A stretch of 64,000 nt of DNA from Euglena gracilis. Its lineage: Eukaryota; Euglenida; Euglenophyceae; Euglenales. Shown here in pieces: positions 19,975 through 30,022 of the stretch; the first letter of the stretch is position 1; every line of letters begins with the position of its first letter. The notes under the pieces are model-generated. The model did not search any database. It was not told the DNA's origin and saw only the letters and a program-made list of their open reading frames with translations. The position numbers were made by a program, and so were the translations under genes. The DNA is taken from contig CP154956.1 of NCBI GenBank assembly GCA_039621445.1, positions 19,077,285-19,141,284 on the forward strand, written 5' to 3'.

Positions 19975-22063
19975 TGAAGACACTCGCCCAATCGCAGCAG
20001 GTGAAACCCTCCGCCGATTGGTTGGCAAATGTCTCATGCGTCATCCCACAGTGGTAAACGCTTTGAAAGAACTGAGTCCTCCACAATGTGGCGTTGGTGT
20101 GCCGAACGCTTGTCCACTGATCGCAATGGGAATCCAACAAATGGTGGACACTCTGCACTCGGACAGAGACAATCGATGGGGGCTGCTTCAAGTGGATTTC
20201 AGGAATGCCTTCAACTCTTTGTCACGAGAAAAAATCCTGCAATCCATCCGCAGACGATGCCCAGAAGTGTGCCCTTGGCTGGATTCGTGCTACGCCCAAC
20301 ACAGCAAGCTGTATTGTGGAAACCATTGTCTGCCTTCCCAGAGGGGGGCTCAGCAAGGCGACCCATGTGGACCAGCAGCTTTCGCCTGGGGCGTACAAGA
20401 CCTGTGTGAGGGCCTCTCCCCCTTGGTCGAATGGCAGGGATGGTATTTGGATGACGCCCATCTGCTGGGATCACCAGCCCAACTACACAATGCCCTTGTA
20501 TTTCTGATTCGCGAGGCAGCAGCGCTTGGGTTGGCCGTGAACCCCGCAAAATGTCGCTTGTGGGGACCAGCGTTCACATCAACAGAAGGTGTCCCTTGCA
20601 TTCCTCCGGGAACGCCACAGGACAGCCCCTTGCATCAAATACCACTGACCGCCTTTGTTGCCGGTTCAGGTTTGAAAGTTTTGGGGGTCCCTGTCCACCA
20701 CCCCCAAGATGACCGCTTCTGTGAAGAAGTATGGAATAAGCGCATTGAAGACATCCGACGTTCCTGCACAGTACTTCAACACCTACCTCAATCGCATGTG
20801 CAATTCACCTTGCTTCGTTTTTGTTTATCCGCTTGCAAAGTGAATGACCTCTTGCGCGCCTGCAAAATCGCCTCTGCAACAGCGGCATGCAAGACATTGT
20901 CGGGAATTATTCGGGAAACATTCAGCAGCATGGTCGGTTCCCCTTGCACCCCAGAAGAATGGTTGCAAGTTTCCCTGGCCATCAGATGCGGTGGACTGGG
21001 AATCTCCGATCCACTATTTCAACGTGCGCCCGCCAGATTGTCTCAAGTGGTGGACTTCTGTCGAAGAGCTCCCTCTGTCTTGGGCCTGCCTGCTGCCATG
21101 GACATCCTTCCCAAAGACGCTGACGATTGTTTACGGACAGCCCTCAATGAACTTGGTCAAATGGCCCCACTGCCACAATGGGCCACTGACAAAAACTTGA
21201 TCCCGCAGGCACAGTCTCCACACAATTCACAACGTTGGTGGAATCAGCAAAGCATGCTTGCCCGCCAGAAAACACTTCGGGACACATTGAATGGACCTGA
21301 TGCTGTACGCTTTGCAAGCCAATGCCAACCACACGCTATGGCATGGGCCGCTTTGACACCATCTCAAGGACTCCGCACCCTGTTACCCACGGCTGAATTC
21401 CGCTGCACACTTCGTTGGTCCCTCGGAATGACTCTCACACCAACGGAATCCGATCCCAACCTCTGTCCCAAATGCTTTGGACAATCAGATTTTCTCGGAC
21501 ATCACCTCGTTTGCTGCAAATCAAACTTCATTACCCGGCGGCACGGGGCTGTCCAAGATTTTCTGACAACCACAACACAGAAGGCAGGATTTACAGCCCG
21601 TAAAGAACAACGAGCCGATGACCGTTCCCGGCCTGGGGATATCTTCATTCCTCGCTTGGACAGTGATGGACCCGTTGCAGTGGATGTGACAGTCCGCCAC
21701 ACCCTTGCGCAAAGTCATCCGCTGCGAAGTGCAGAGAGCCTGTCACAATGGCAAACACGACAGGAAGCTGAAAAGCATGCCAAATATGATGCAACATGCC
21801 GACGACTGGGCTGGCGGTTGATGCCATTCGTCATGGATTGCTACGGGGGCATGGGACAAGAAGCGCGCTCCTTGATGGCCACCCTCCTCAAAGCCCTTCT
21901 GGGGCAGCGGGAAGGGTGGCAACGGCGGGCCGCAGAAGCAGATATTTGGCAAGGCCTGTCCTTCACACTGATCAGAGAAATCAGCAGACAGCTCGTTTGG
22001 AGCTTGTATTCTTCCAAGGATGAGATCACCTTGTCTTCTGCCCACTCACCATATTCTGTCTGA
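19940..22063 (+). CDS. Retrotransposon A polyprotein, RT core and endonuclease (frameshifted)
   Basis: Continuation of the polyprotein in the next frame. RT motifs in order: RPIAAGETLRRLVGK, LLQVDFRNAFNSLSR (motif A), RGAQQGDPCGPAAFAW (motif B), WYLDDAHLLG (motif C, YLDD at 20444-20455), GLAVNPAKCRLWG (D) and LKVLGVPV (E). A long thumb/linker region follows, then a CCHC motif (CPKCFGQSDFLGHHLVCC) and RPGDIFIPRLDSDGPVAVDV. This last order matches the C-terminal zinc finger plus restriction-like endonuclease of R2/R4/CRE-type non-LTR elements rather than an N-terminal APE endonuclease. It should nick the target DNA and prime reverse transcription. The stop at 22061-22063 follows HSPYSV, an ending shared with copy C (B ends HSPYSN). 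Confidence 0.85.
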   Translation: MLLETLWNTVCDEDTRPIAAGETLRRLVGKCLMRHPTVVNALKELSPPQCGVGVPNACPLIAMGIQQMVDTLHSDRDNRWGLLQVDFRNAFNSLSREKILQSIRRRCPEVCPWLDSCYAQHSKLYCGNHCLPSQRGAQQGDPCGPAAFAWGVQDLCEGLSPLVEWQGWYLDDAHLLGSPAQLHNALVFLIREAAALGLAVNPAKCRLWGPAFTSTEGVPCIPPGTPQDSPLHQIPLTAFVAGSGLKVLGVPVHHPQDDRFCEEVWNKRIEDIRRSCTVLQHLPQSHVQFTLLRFCLSACKVNDLLRACKIASATAACKTLSGIIRETFSSMVGSPCTPEEWLQVSLAIRCGGLGISDPLFQRAPARLSQVVDFCRRAPSVLGLPAAMDILPKDADDCLRTALNELGQMAPLPQWATDKNLIPQAQSPHNSQRWWNQQSMLARQKTLRDTLNGPDAVRFASQCQPHAMAWAALTPSQGLRTLLPTAEFRCTLRWSLGMTLTPTESDPNLCPKCFGQSDFLGHHLVCCKSNFITRRHGAVQDFLTTTTQKAGFTARKEQRADDRSRPGDIFIPRLDSDGPVAVDVTVRHTLAQSHPLRSAESLSQWQTRQEAEKHAKYDATCRRLGWRLMPFVMDCYGGMGQEARSLMATLLKALLGQREGWQRRAAEADIWQGLSFTLIREISRQLVWSLYSSKDEITLSSAHSPYSV

Positions 22064-22185
22064 AGGCCTCGAGCCCCCTGAGCAGGGCCACATGCCAAGC
22101 CAAAGGCAAACTCAAACTCACCATATTCTGTCTGTAGGCCTTGAGCCCCCTGAGCAGAGCCACACGCCAAGCCAAAGGCAAATCA
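22047..22185 (+). repeat. Tandem duplication around the stop codon of retrotransposon A
   Basis: A ~70-bp unit containing CACCATATTCTGTCTG and GCCCCCTGAGCAG is present twice. The first copy includes the last codons of the polyprotein; the second lies in the 3' untranslated region. Copy C lacks the duplication. Confidence 0.75.
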
Positions 22186-22420
22186 ATGGGTCAGACAGAC
22201 GCACACGCAGAGAAACAAAACAGAGAAACAAATCAAGCCAAAACCCGGCACAGACACGCCATCCGGTGGCAAAGAGGAACAAACGCCCCCCCCACCCCCA
22301 CCCCGCCCACCCCGCCCGATATATATTGAAGGTGACCTTTGCTCATCTTCCGCTAACCGCTGACCTCCGCACCCTGAACAAGTATCCCTCAGCACTCTTT
22401 TGTACATTTACTATAACCTA

Positions 22421-22537
22421 CCCGCGACCTGTGGCGGCACAGGGAGTCACAAGGGGGTTCCTCTTGTGGCGAGGGCCAAAAGAGACGTTACCCTGGGCCC
22501 GGGGCACGGTTTGGGTGAAGCTGTGCTACCCACCGTG
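22421..22537 (+). other. Structured 3' terminus of retrotransposon A
   Basis: A ~117-nt conserved RNA end predicted to fold into four hairpins: CCTGTG/CACAGG with a GCGG loop; a 9-bp stem (CACAAGGGG/CCTCTTGTG, loop GTT); AGGG/CCCT; and CACGG...TGGGT/ACCCA...CCGTG. The same end occurs at 29218-29333, 32689-32805, 38501-38616 and truncated at 22573-22642. By analogy with other non-LTR elements it is probably the part recognised by the element's own RT for target-primed reverse transcription. Confidence 0.75.
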
Positions 22538-22572
22538 AGAAAGGTATTGGATTTTGATCCTGGAATTTTCGA

Positions 22573-22642
22573 GGGCCAAAAGAGACGTTTCCCTGGGCCC
22601 GGGGCACGGTTTGGGTGAAGCTGTGCTACCCACCGTGAGATG
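22573..22642 (+). mobile_element. 70-nt 5'-truncated retrotransposon copy with 11-bp duplication
   Basis: It consists only of the last part of the shared 3' terminus (from GGGCCAAAAGAGACG to ACCGTGAGAT). It is flanked by GGAATTTTCGA at 22562-22572 and again at 22643-22653. A severely 5'-truncated insertion with a direct duplication is the signature of target-primed reverse transcription. Confidence 0.85.
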
Positions 22643-22766
22643 GGAATTTTCGAAGTCTGAGTCTATTTTTTTTCGCAATAATTTCTTTCTGAGTGTCTAT
22701 TTTTTTTCGACATATCACATGGCCGAGAAGTGAAAGCCCCTGGAGGGGTTCAAGCTGCAAGTACTG

Positions 22767-23852
22767 GTGAAGTCCAAGTCCCTGGTGCAGTTCCAAGTTC
22801 CAACAAGTGTTGTACAAGAAGTACTGGTGTCAAGTCCAAGGACAAGTGCAAGCTCAGAGACGAGACCAAGGCGGAGAAAAGTTCCAGAACAAGAACCCGG
22901 TGAAGTGGGCTTTTCAGCCCTTAGCTGCAGCTCCAGAAGCTCGACAGCAGCAGCTCCAACAACAGCAGCAGCTCCAGAAGTTCGACATGCTGCTGACTTT
23001 CTGGGCTTCTCAGCCCTGCTGGTCCCTATTGGGCCTGCAAAGGCTCTTCTGGGCCTGCAAAGGCCCCCCCCACTGGGCCTGCAAAGGCCCCCCCCATTGG
23101 GCCTGCAAAGGCCCCCCCCATTGGGCCTGCAAAGGCCCCCCATCTGCCAACCATTAAGTGCTACTTTCAGCTCCAATGTGTTCAGTTCTGTTTTCTGCAT
23201 TGCACCCCAATCTCCTGTCCAACTGCAATGGCAAACCCTGAGTTTTCACAGCACATGTTACACCAAAAGCTGTGACACATTTTGCAGCAATTTTGACTGG
23301 ACATACAAAAACATTTTGCCACCCCAACCTCCCATTTACACCTTTTTTCCCCTGTGTGCAAATTCCTTGGGACAGCAAAGGCCCCCCTGTGACACCATTT
23401 CAACCTACAGAATTTTGTCCCAGTGGCCTGCAAAAGCCCTGGGCCTGCAAGGGCCCCCCATCTGCCAACCATTGAGTGTTACTTTCAGCTCCAATGTTTG
23501 CAGCAGTTTTGTTTGGACATCCAAAATCACTTTGCCACCCCAACCTGCCATTGACACCATTGACACCATTTTCCCCCAGTGTGCAAATTCCCTGGGCCTG
23601 CAAAGGCCGCACCCTTACACCATTTTGCACCAGTTGTCTGTTGGCCTGATAAGTCCCCCACAAACAGTCAGCCAAGGCTTGAAAAGGCAAACCCCAAACA
23701 CTACGTGCCCACGCCCTCACGCTCCAGTCACCCAATGCCGACGTATTCCACAAGTTTCTTGGCTTACAAAGGCTGCGCCAGAAAACCTTCCAGGCTCGTT
23801 CGTTGTGGAACACGTCGCTTCGGGGAGGGGAGTCGACAGTGCCAAACGGTAG
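22767..23852 (+). CDS. Retrotransposon B leader region upstream of 2A (broken)
   Basis: An open frame of 361 codons without an ATG at its very start. It includes a Ser/Ala-rich segment, then short Pro-rich repeats (GLQRPPP, four to five copies near residues 95-120), then Cys- and Phe-containing segments (TFSSNVFSSVFC, SCDTFCSNFD) that recur in copy C. It runs into the TAG formed by the inverted repeat of the inserted foldback element. Function of the leader protein is unknown; it differs completely from the 34-residue repeats of copy A. Confidence 0.6.
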   Translation: MKSKSLVQFQVPTSVVQEVLVSSPRTSASSETRPRRRKVPEQEPGEVGFSALSCSSRSSTAAAPTTAAAPEVRHAADFLGFSALLVPIGPAKALLGLQRPPPLGLQRPPPLGLQRPPPLGLQRPPICQPLSATFSSNVFSSVFCIAPQSPVQLQWQTLSFHSTCYTKSCDTFCSNFDWTYKNILPPQPPIYTFFPLCANSLGQQRPPCDTISTYRILSQWPAKALGLQGPPICQPLSVTFSSNVCSSFVWTSKITLPPQPAIDTIDTIFPQCANSLGLQRPHPYTILHQLSVGLISPPQTVSQGLKRQTPNTTCPRPHAPVTQCRRIPQVSWLTKAAPENLPGSFVVEHVASGRGVDSAKR

Positions 23853-25338
23853 ACTGGGGGGGGGGGTAGTGGGTAGTCGGCCGACTAGTCGGCCGACTAC
23901 CCAATTGGTCCACCGACTAGTCGGCCGACTAATTGGTCGGTAGCTAGTCGGCGGGGGGGTAGTGGGTAGTCGGCCGACTACCCACTCTAATGTACTAACG
24001 GGTCAAAACCGCCGACTTTTAAGCCCCCCCCCTGGGAAAAAAAATTTGTCTAAATCACCTCAACGCCGGTCAAAACCCACCCAAATGGCTCCAGAACCCC
24101 CCAATCGGGGGTGAATATGCAAAAAAATTGGGGGAAAATGTCCATTTTGGGCCACTTTTGACAAAAGTACACCTCTCCCCATGAATTTTCAATATAAGTC
24201 AAAATTTGCACAAAAAAAGGGTCTTATCCCTCCAAGTCTATTGCCAACATAGAAGGGATTTTGTTATTTGAGGGGGGGGGGTGCGGGGGGGGCGGAGCCC
24301 CCCCCGCCTATGCCAAAGTGAGCCACAAAAACGACTTAGCCCCCGAGTATGTTGCAAACACAGAAGGGATTTTGTTATTTGAGGGGGGGGGGGTGCGGGG
24401 GGGCGGAGCCCCCCCCCCCCGCCTATGCCAAAGTGAGCCACAAAAACGACTTAGCCCCTGAGTATGTTGCCAACAGAGAAGGGATTTTGTTATTTGAGGG
24501 GGGGGGGGGGGGCGGGGGAGCCCCCCCGCCTATGCCAAAGTGAGCCACAAAAACGACTTAGCCCCCGAGTATGTTGCCAACAGAGAAGGGATTTTGTTAT
24601 TTGAGGGGGGGGGGGGTGCGGGGGGGGGCGGAGCCCCCCCCGCCTATGCCAAAGTGAGCCACAAAAACGACTTAGCCCCCGAGTATGTTGCCAACAGAGA
24701 AGGGATTTTGTTATTTGAGGGGGGGGGGGGGTGCGGGGGGGGCGGAGCCCCCCCCGCCTATGCCAAAGTGAGCCACAAAAACGACTTAGCCCCCGAGTAT
24801 GTTGCCAACACAGAAGGGATTTTGTTATTTGAGTCTCGGATTGGGGTGGAGGGGGGAGTTTTCTGCCTCTCGTGATGCAAAACGCAGATTGCAGTTTGCA
24901 TTTCTAAAGGATTTTAATGTAATCCCTGTTTCATCATTGGTTTTTTACCCCTCCGGACCCCCATCAAGGGCACACCGACCCCCCACTGACCAAAGATTTC
25001 CATCTGGGGGTGTTTATTTAGGCGTAAGACACTTATTTGGACCCATCCGGACCATTTCCGGGTGATTTGGGCCCGCCACAGGCCATTTTTATGACCGCCG
25101 ACTAGCCACCGACTAGTTTCCATTGGATTTTGTTCATGGGGGGGGGGGCTTAAAAGTCGGCGGTTTTGACCCGTTAGTACATTAGAGTGGGTAGTCGGCC
25201 GACTAGTTGGCCGACTACCCACTACCCCCCCCCCCCCCCTCCCCGACTAGCTACCGACTAGGACTAGTCGGTGGACCAATTGGGTAGTCGGCCGACTAGT
25301 CGGCCGACTACCCACTACCCCCCCCCCCCAGTCTACCG
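23847..25338. mobile_element. Palindromic foldback element, copy 1
   Basis: Ends are CGGTAGACTGGGG and CCCCAGTCTACCG. Behind them lie ~190-bp inverted arms built from the palindrome AGTCGGCCGACT, repeated many times, plus TACCCACTACCC and ACCCGTTAGTACATTAGAG. The interior has the ordered words TCCAGAACCCCCCAATCGGG, a minisatellite (24238-24835), and TAATCCCTGTTTCATCATTG...GGCGTAAGACACTTATTTGG. There is no transposase frame. It sits a few codons upstream of the 2A motif of retrotransposon B. No clear target duplication is visible. Confidence 0.8.
24238..24835. repeat. Minisatellite inside foldback element, ~115-bp unit, five to six copies
   Basis: Each unit carries AAGGGATTTTGTTATTTGAG, a long G run, GGCGGAGCC, a C run, and CCTATGCCAAAGTGAGCC followed by CCCCCGAGTATGTTGCCAAC. 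Units differ mainly in homopolymer length. The second copy of the foldback element (51.07 kb) has only one unit, so the array expanded after the copies diverged. Confidence 0.85.
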
Positions 25339-26900
25339 CCTTGCGCCGGAGAAGAAGCCCTGACATGCGGGGATGTGGAGGCCAACCCAGGCCCAAACGA
25401 CGATGTAGAAATGTCGGCAGCCTCCCAATGCTCGCAAACAGGCGCGGCCCCTGGCTCCTGGTTTCCGATGAACGCATTGCCGGTTTTCCCCCAACTCCCT
25501 TTCCCACCGACTGCCTCCGGCCTTGATGCAGGTGGCCGATGGCTGCACGGCCATCAAGCTGATTCCTTCCTGCCCTTGCTGGGGACAGTCCACCCCGCCA
25601 CTTTACTGTCACCACAACCACCAACCCCATTGCAACCGCCCATTCAGCCAGCTGCTGTCTCTTCATCGACGGCCGCTCAACAACCTCAACAAGCATGTGC
25701 CATATCTTCCGCCGGTTCCGGAGTAAGAAACCCTGGCCAACCCGCCTCGCACTCCCAAGGGGACGTGGCCATGTTGCCTAATTCACAGGACAGCACACAA
25801 CGCCGAGTATCTTGCTCTGTTTCCCCGAGTGCATTCCCAGATGACGGGGCAGCCTTGTCGCCTTCTTTTGAAGAAATTGGTTTGGATACCCGGCCGACGT
25901 TGGTCCACATCCCTCGTGGTGCCGTTGTGCAGGTCACGCGCACCTTCATCACCCTCCTCCGGAATTTTAACGCAAATCCGGGCTGGCGGACCCTGCACCA
26001 CCTTTGGGCATTTCCAAAGGCAGTGCTTTGCCCACTGAAGCGCGGTGGGAAGGCCCATTGGGCACAGGTCGGCCGCAAGGTCGCTGAGCGCGCCAGGTTG
26101 TACCTTCAACGGCCGGTCGTTGACAGTTGGGAGGAGTCTGTGTTGCCTGACTTACCGCCTCCAGCCCTGCGTACTAGGTCCGCTTCTGCAAGGGAAGAAG
26201 CTTTGGATACGGAGCGAATGGTGAATCGTGTGAGCACTCTCGTGGGACATGGAGCAATCTCGAAAGCCTGCCGCGTGCTGACCTCTGATGGGGTTCGTGA
26301 TTCCTCTGACCCAAATGTGATGGCGCAACTTCAGGCCCTCCATCCTCATGAGGAACCTCCCGGCTTTGGTCCTTGGGATCCCTCCCACAAATTGCAGTTT
26401 CCCCGGGATGCGGAATCTCTCCGCGAAAGGACGGTGGCCCTCCGCAAGGCTATCTGCTCTTTCCCAAAGGACTCCGCCGCAGGCCCCTCTGGCCTGCGGC
26501 CAGACCACCTGCGGAGCATGCTCGCTGACCTCCCCGGCTCCCGGGCGGAAGACCTGTTGGAAACCCTGGATCTCTTCATTTGCGACTGCATTTCAAAGGG
26601 TGTCCATCCTCACATGGCACCAATTCTTGCATCTGCCACACTCACACCGCTCCGAAAGGCCGCCCCCTCCCCAAGCAACGGTAATGGCGCAGCTGGAGAG
26701 GGAACCCGACCAATCGCCGCAGGGGAGTGCCTCATACGCCTTGTGGCCAAGGTACTCATGCACCACCAAGCCATCACACAGACCCTCAAAGACCTCAGTC
26801 CCTTGCAAAGCGGTGTAGGGGTCCGCAATGCTTGTAGCCTCACCGCAATTGGCCTGCAACAGATGACCGATGACCTCTTCCGCAAGAAGGAGGATCGTTT
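25336..26900 (+). CDS. Retrotransposon B polyprotein: 2A motif and first part of RT
   Basis: The frame resumes after the foldback insertion with EEALTCGDVEANPGP; the 2A motif occupies 25366-25395. A Pro/Ser/Ala-rich stretch follows, then the conserved pre-RT domain (LVHIPRGAVVQV, LWAFPKAVLCPLKRGGKAHW) and RT lead-in (AAGPSGLRPDHLRSM, RPIAAGECLIRLVAK). One extra T in a TTT/GGGG stretch near 26900 (expected CGTTGGGGTC) shifts the frame just before motif A. Confidence 0.82.
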
Positions 26901-28368
26901 GGGGTCTTCTGCAAATAGACTTGAGCAACGCGTTCAACAGCCTCCTCCGCGTGTCCGCTTTGGACAGTGTCCGTCGCCGATGTCCCTCTGCGATGCCCTG
27001 GCTCGAGAGTTGCTACAGCCAACATTCCAAACTTTTTTGTGGGAAGCAAATGCTCACTTCCGCCAGAGGCGCCCAACAAGGAGACCCGTGTGGCCCAGCG
27101 CTATTTGCTTGGGGACTGCAGGATGTTCTGGAAGAGCTGTCCACCAAAGTCGAATGGCAGGGGTGGTACTTGGACGATGGCCATCTCTTGGGTTCGCCGA
27201 TGCAGCTCCACGCAGCACTCTCCACACTGATCCTTGAAGCAGGCAAACGGGGATTGGTGGTCAACCTTGCGAAGTGCAATCTGTGGGGCCCGGCCTTCAC
27301 CTCCAGTTGCGGAGGCACACTGCCAGATGGAATCCCGGGCGACAGCCCACTTCGCCAAGTACCCATTGTGCCGTTTCTCAAGGATTCTGGCCTCAAAGTT
27401 CTCGGAGTCCCATTGTGCCATCCAGAAGGCGATGCATTTGCCCGTCAGATTTGGAGGAAACGTGTGAACGGTGTTATGGAGGCGTGCCAATCTCTTTCCA
27501 AGCTACCCCAGGCGCACCTCCAATTCACTATTTTACGTTATTGCCTCACCTCTGGTAAGGTAAACGACCTTCTACGAGCAACCTCATACACCCAGGGGCG
27601 GCCGGAGTGTGCAGCATTCAGCACAATCCTGCGGAATTGTTTTGAAGGACTGCTTGGTGGCCCGTGCACACCACAACAATGGGAGCAAATCTGCCTACCA
27701 ATTCGCTTGGGAGGACTTGGCCTTTCAGACCCCAGCCACATCCGCTTGCCTGCTCGAATTGCCGGCATCATTGATTACTTTCGCCGCGGGCCGGAGACAC
27801 TGGGAATCCCATCAGTGTTCCCCCGTGCTCCTGCAGACACCCTAGATTGTTTGCGAGACGCTTCCACCACCCTCGGAACCACAGCTCCCCTTCCACAATG
27901 GCTGGAGGACTTGTCTCTAATCCAAAACGCTCAGAGCCCCCACACATCTCAGAAATGGTGGAACGGCCAATTTTCCACTGCACGACAAGCGCTGCTTACC
28001 CGACAATTGCCTCCACAGGATCAAGTCCGGTTCGCGAGCCAAAGCCAGCCCCATGCGATGGCGTGGGCTGCAGCCACACCGAGCACTGCCACACGCACCC
28101 TCTTGCCTTCAGCCGAATTCCGCTGTCTCCTTCGGTGGAACATTGGCATGCCATTGAGCGACGTTGCCTCCACCACTGGCTTGCTCTGTCCCAAATGCCA
28201 AGGAAATGTGGATGTCACGGGTCATCACCTATTGTGCTGCAAATTCAACAACCTTTACAAGCGGCACACGGCTGTCCAAGACTTCCTCACTTCCCTTGCG
28301 CAACGCTGTGGATTCCAAGCCAAGAAAGAGCAACGGGCTGATGACAACACCCGCCCCGGTGATGTTTT
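26901..28368 (+). CDS. Retrotransposon B polyprotein: RT core to zinc finger (second frame)
   Basis: Continues in the next frame with WGLLQIDLSNAFNSLLR (motif A), RGAQQGDPCGPALFAW (B), WYLDDGHLLG (C), LVVNLAKCNLWG (D) and LKVLGVPL (E). The thumb/linker and a CCHC finger (CPKCQGNVDVTGHHLLCC) follow, then the start of the endonuclease, RPGDVF. A second extra T in the run at 28364-28371 (GATGTTTTTTATTCC) causes another frameshift inside the endonuclease. Confidence 0.82.
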
Positions 28369-28796
28369 TTATTCCTCGACTGGACAGTGACGGACCCGTG
28401 GCAATCGACGTCACCATTCGCCACACCCAAATTCCAAGCAACCCTCTTGGTCGTTCCACCCAACTGCAAGCTTGGCAGGAGAGGCAAGAGGCCGAAAAAC
28501 ACCGGAAATATGATGCAGCCTGTGCAAGGCGGGGATGGCGGCTTAATGTCTTTGTGCTTGACTGTTTCGGGGGACTGGGGCAGGAAGGCCGCACACTGAT
28601 GTCCACCCTCCTGAAAGCCCTGCTAGGGCAGCGGGAGGGTTGGCAGCAACGCCAAGCCGAAGCAGAGGTCTGGCAAGGCCTCTCCCTGACACTGGCCAAA
28701 GAGATATCAAAACAACTCGTGTGGTGCTTCTACACTGAGCCATCCACAAATGGCGACAACTCCTCCCGAGGCTCTCACTCTCCCTACTCAAACTAA
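28369..28796 (+). CDS. Retrotransposon B polyprotein: endonuclease C-terminus (third frame)
   Basis: Carries IPRLDSDGPVAIDVTIRH (the acidic part of the restriction-like endonuclease), a helical charged region (WQERQEAEKHRKYDAAC) and the tail LLKALLGQREGWQQR...EISKQLVWCFY, ending in HSPYSN. The same tail order is seen in A and C, showing the three shifts are lesions and not alternative genes. Confidence 0.8.
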
Positions 28797-29025
28797 ATAA
28801 ACCCCATTGCACCGCAAACTGTGCAAACGAGACCGATGTCCCAACATGATACAATCCAATCCACTGAACAAAAGGGCAAACAGACCGGCAGTCCGTACAT
28901 GCACCACACAACCACCTTGCGCCACACAACCACATCCACGCGAGACATACACACCAAAGAAGGCAGACTGACACAAACACGCCAACGAAGGCAACAAATG
29001 CCACACACCCCTCCCCCCAAGCACT

Positions 29026-29165
29026 ATATATTGAAGGTGAGCCTCGCTCATTTTCCACACGCCGCAGAACCGACACTAACACGCCAAAGAAGGCAACACC
29101 AGAACACACACTCCCCTCCCATGCACCTTATATATTGAAGGTGAGCCTCGCTCATTTTCCACTTA
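29026..29165 (+). repeat. Duplicated TATATATTGAAGGTGA box in the B 3' UTR
   Basis: The segment TATATATTGAAGGTGAGCCT plus CGCTCATTTTCCAC occurs twice about 105 bp apart. Single copies of the same box (TATATATTGAAGGTGACCTT) lie in the 3' regions of A (22320), the insertion in C (32390) and C (38410). Role unknown; it is a conserved landmark about 100-150 bp (about 300 bp at 32390) before the structured terminus. Confidence 0.65.
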
Positions 29166-29217
29166 CCTCTCACCCAGTCACCGAAAACCTCTTTGTAAAA
29201 CTCCTCTGTATAGCAAC

Positions 29218-29333
29218 CCGCGACCTGTGGCGGCACAGGGAGTCATGAGGAGGTTCTCCTTGTGGCGAGGGCCAAAAGAGACGTTACCCTGGGCCCGGGG
29301 CACGGTCAGGGTGAAGCTGTGCTACCCACCGTG
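29218..29333 (+). other. Structured 3' terminus of retrotransposon B
   Basis: Same four-hairpin terminus as in A with several substitutions. In the 9-bp stem every substitution preserves pairing, including one full G-C to A-T exchange. It ends CCCACCGTG. Confidence 0.75.
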
Positions 29334-30022
29334 TTTTGTTTTGTTTTTTTTGCTCAAAAGCAATAATGATAATACATGGCGGACAATTGAAAGCCCCTGG
29401 TGGGTTCAAGTATCCAAGTCAAGTCAATTGCCATTGCGAGTCACTTACAAGTCCTGCTGGTGCAGGCAGAAGAAGTCCTGAAGCCCTGCTGGTGCAGGCA
29501 AAGGACCTCCTGGTGGTGCAGCAGAAGAAGTCCTGCTGGTGCAGGCAGAAGCTAGTTTGGAGCTACTTTGTATTGCTGCAGCTGGACATGCTGTCGCCAG
29601 TGGCGTACTGGGCTGCTCAGCCCTGGTGGCACCTTCTGGGCCTGCAAAGGCCCCCCCCTATGGGCCTGCAAAGGCCCCCCCTTTTGGGCCTGCAAAGGCC
29701 CCCCCTTTTGGGACTAGGCCCCTCATCATGGGCCTGCAAAGGCCCCCCCCCCCTTTGGGCCTGCAAAGGCCCCCCATCTGCCAACCATTAAGTGTTACTT
29801 TCAGCTCCAGTGTCTTCTCTTCTGTGTTCTGCATTGCATCCCAAACTTGTGATCAATTGAAGTGGCAAACCCCCAGTTTTCACAGCACATGTTGCACCAA
29901 AAGCTGTGACACATTTTGCAGCAGTTTTGACTTGACATTGAAAAACATTTTGCCACCCCAACCCCACAGTGATACTTTTTGCAGCAGTTTTGAATTGACA
30001 TTGAAAAACATTTTGCCCCTCA

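Larger units (their letters stand above)
17309..22537 (+). mobile_element. Non-LTR retrotransposon A (2A, RT, CCHC, endonuclease)
   Basis: The 5' end (CTTTCTGAGTGTCTATTTTTTTT, then GAAAGCCCCTGG) is shared with copy B. One near-full-length coding region follows, then a ~475-bp 3' untranslated region and the structured terminus ending ACCGTG. The 10-mer ATCCTGGAAT occurs just before the element (17299-17308) and again at 22557-22566, probably the target duplication, with ~19 bp of extra sequence at the 3' junction. Coding sequence is split by one small frameshift near 19960. Copy C is a very close relative; copy B is a different subfamily. Confidence 0.85.
22683..29333 (+). mobile_element. Non-LTR retrotransposon B (2A variant, interrupted)
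   Basis: Begins directly after the truncated copy and the 8-mer GCAATAAT (22675-22682). The same 8-mer follows the 3' end at 29360-29367, a likely target duplication with ~26 bp of T-rich sequence between. The 5' end resembles A. The leader region is cut by a 1.5-kb foldback element at 23847-25338. The RT/endonuclease part has two single-base frameshifts, and the protein differs from A and C at many positions, so B is a separate subfamily. Confidence 0.82.

Noticed and set aside
24238-24835. Regular repeat array that could be mistaken for a CRISPR
   Set aside because: Units of ~115 bp are repeated end to end with no unique spacers, lie inside a eukaryotic foldback element, and no cas-like gene is present.
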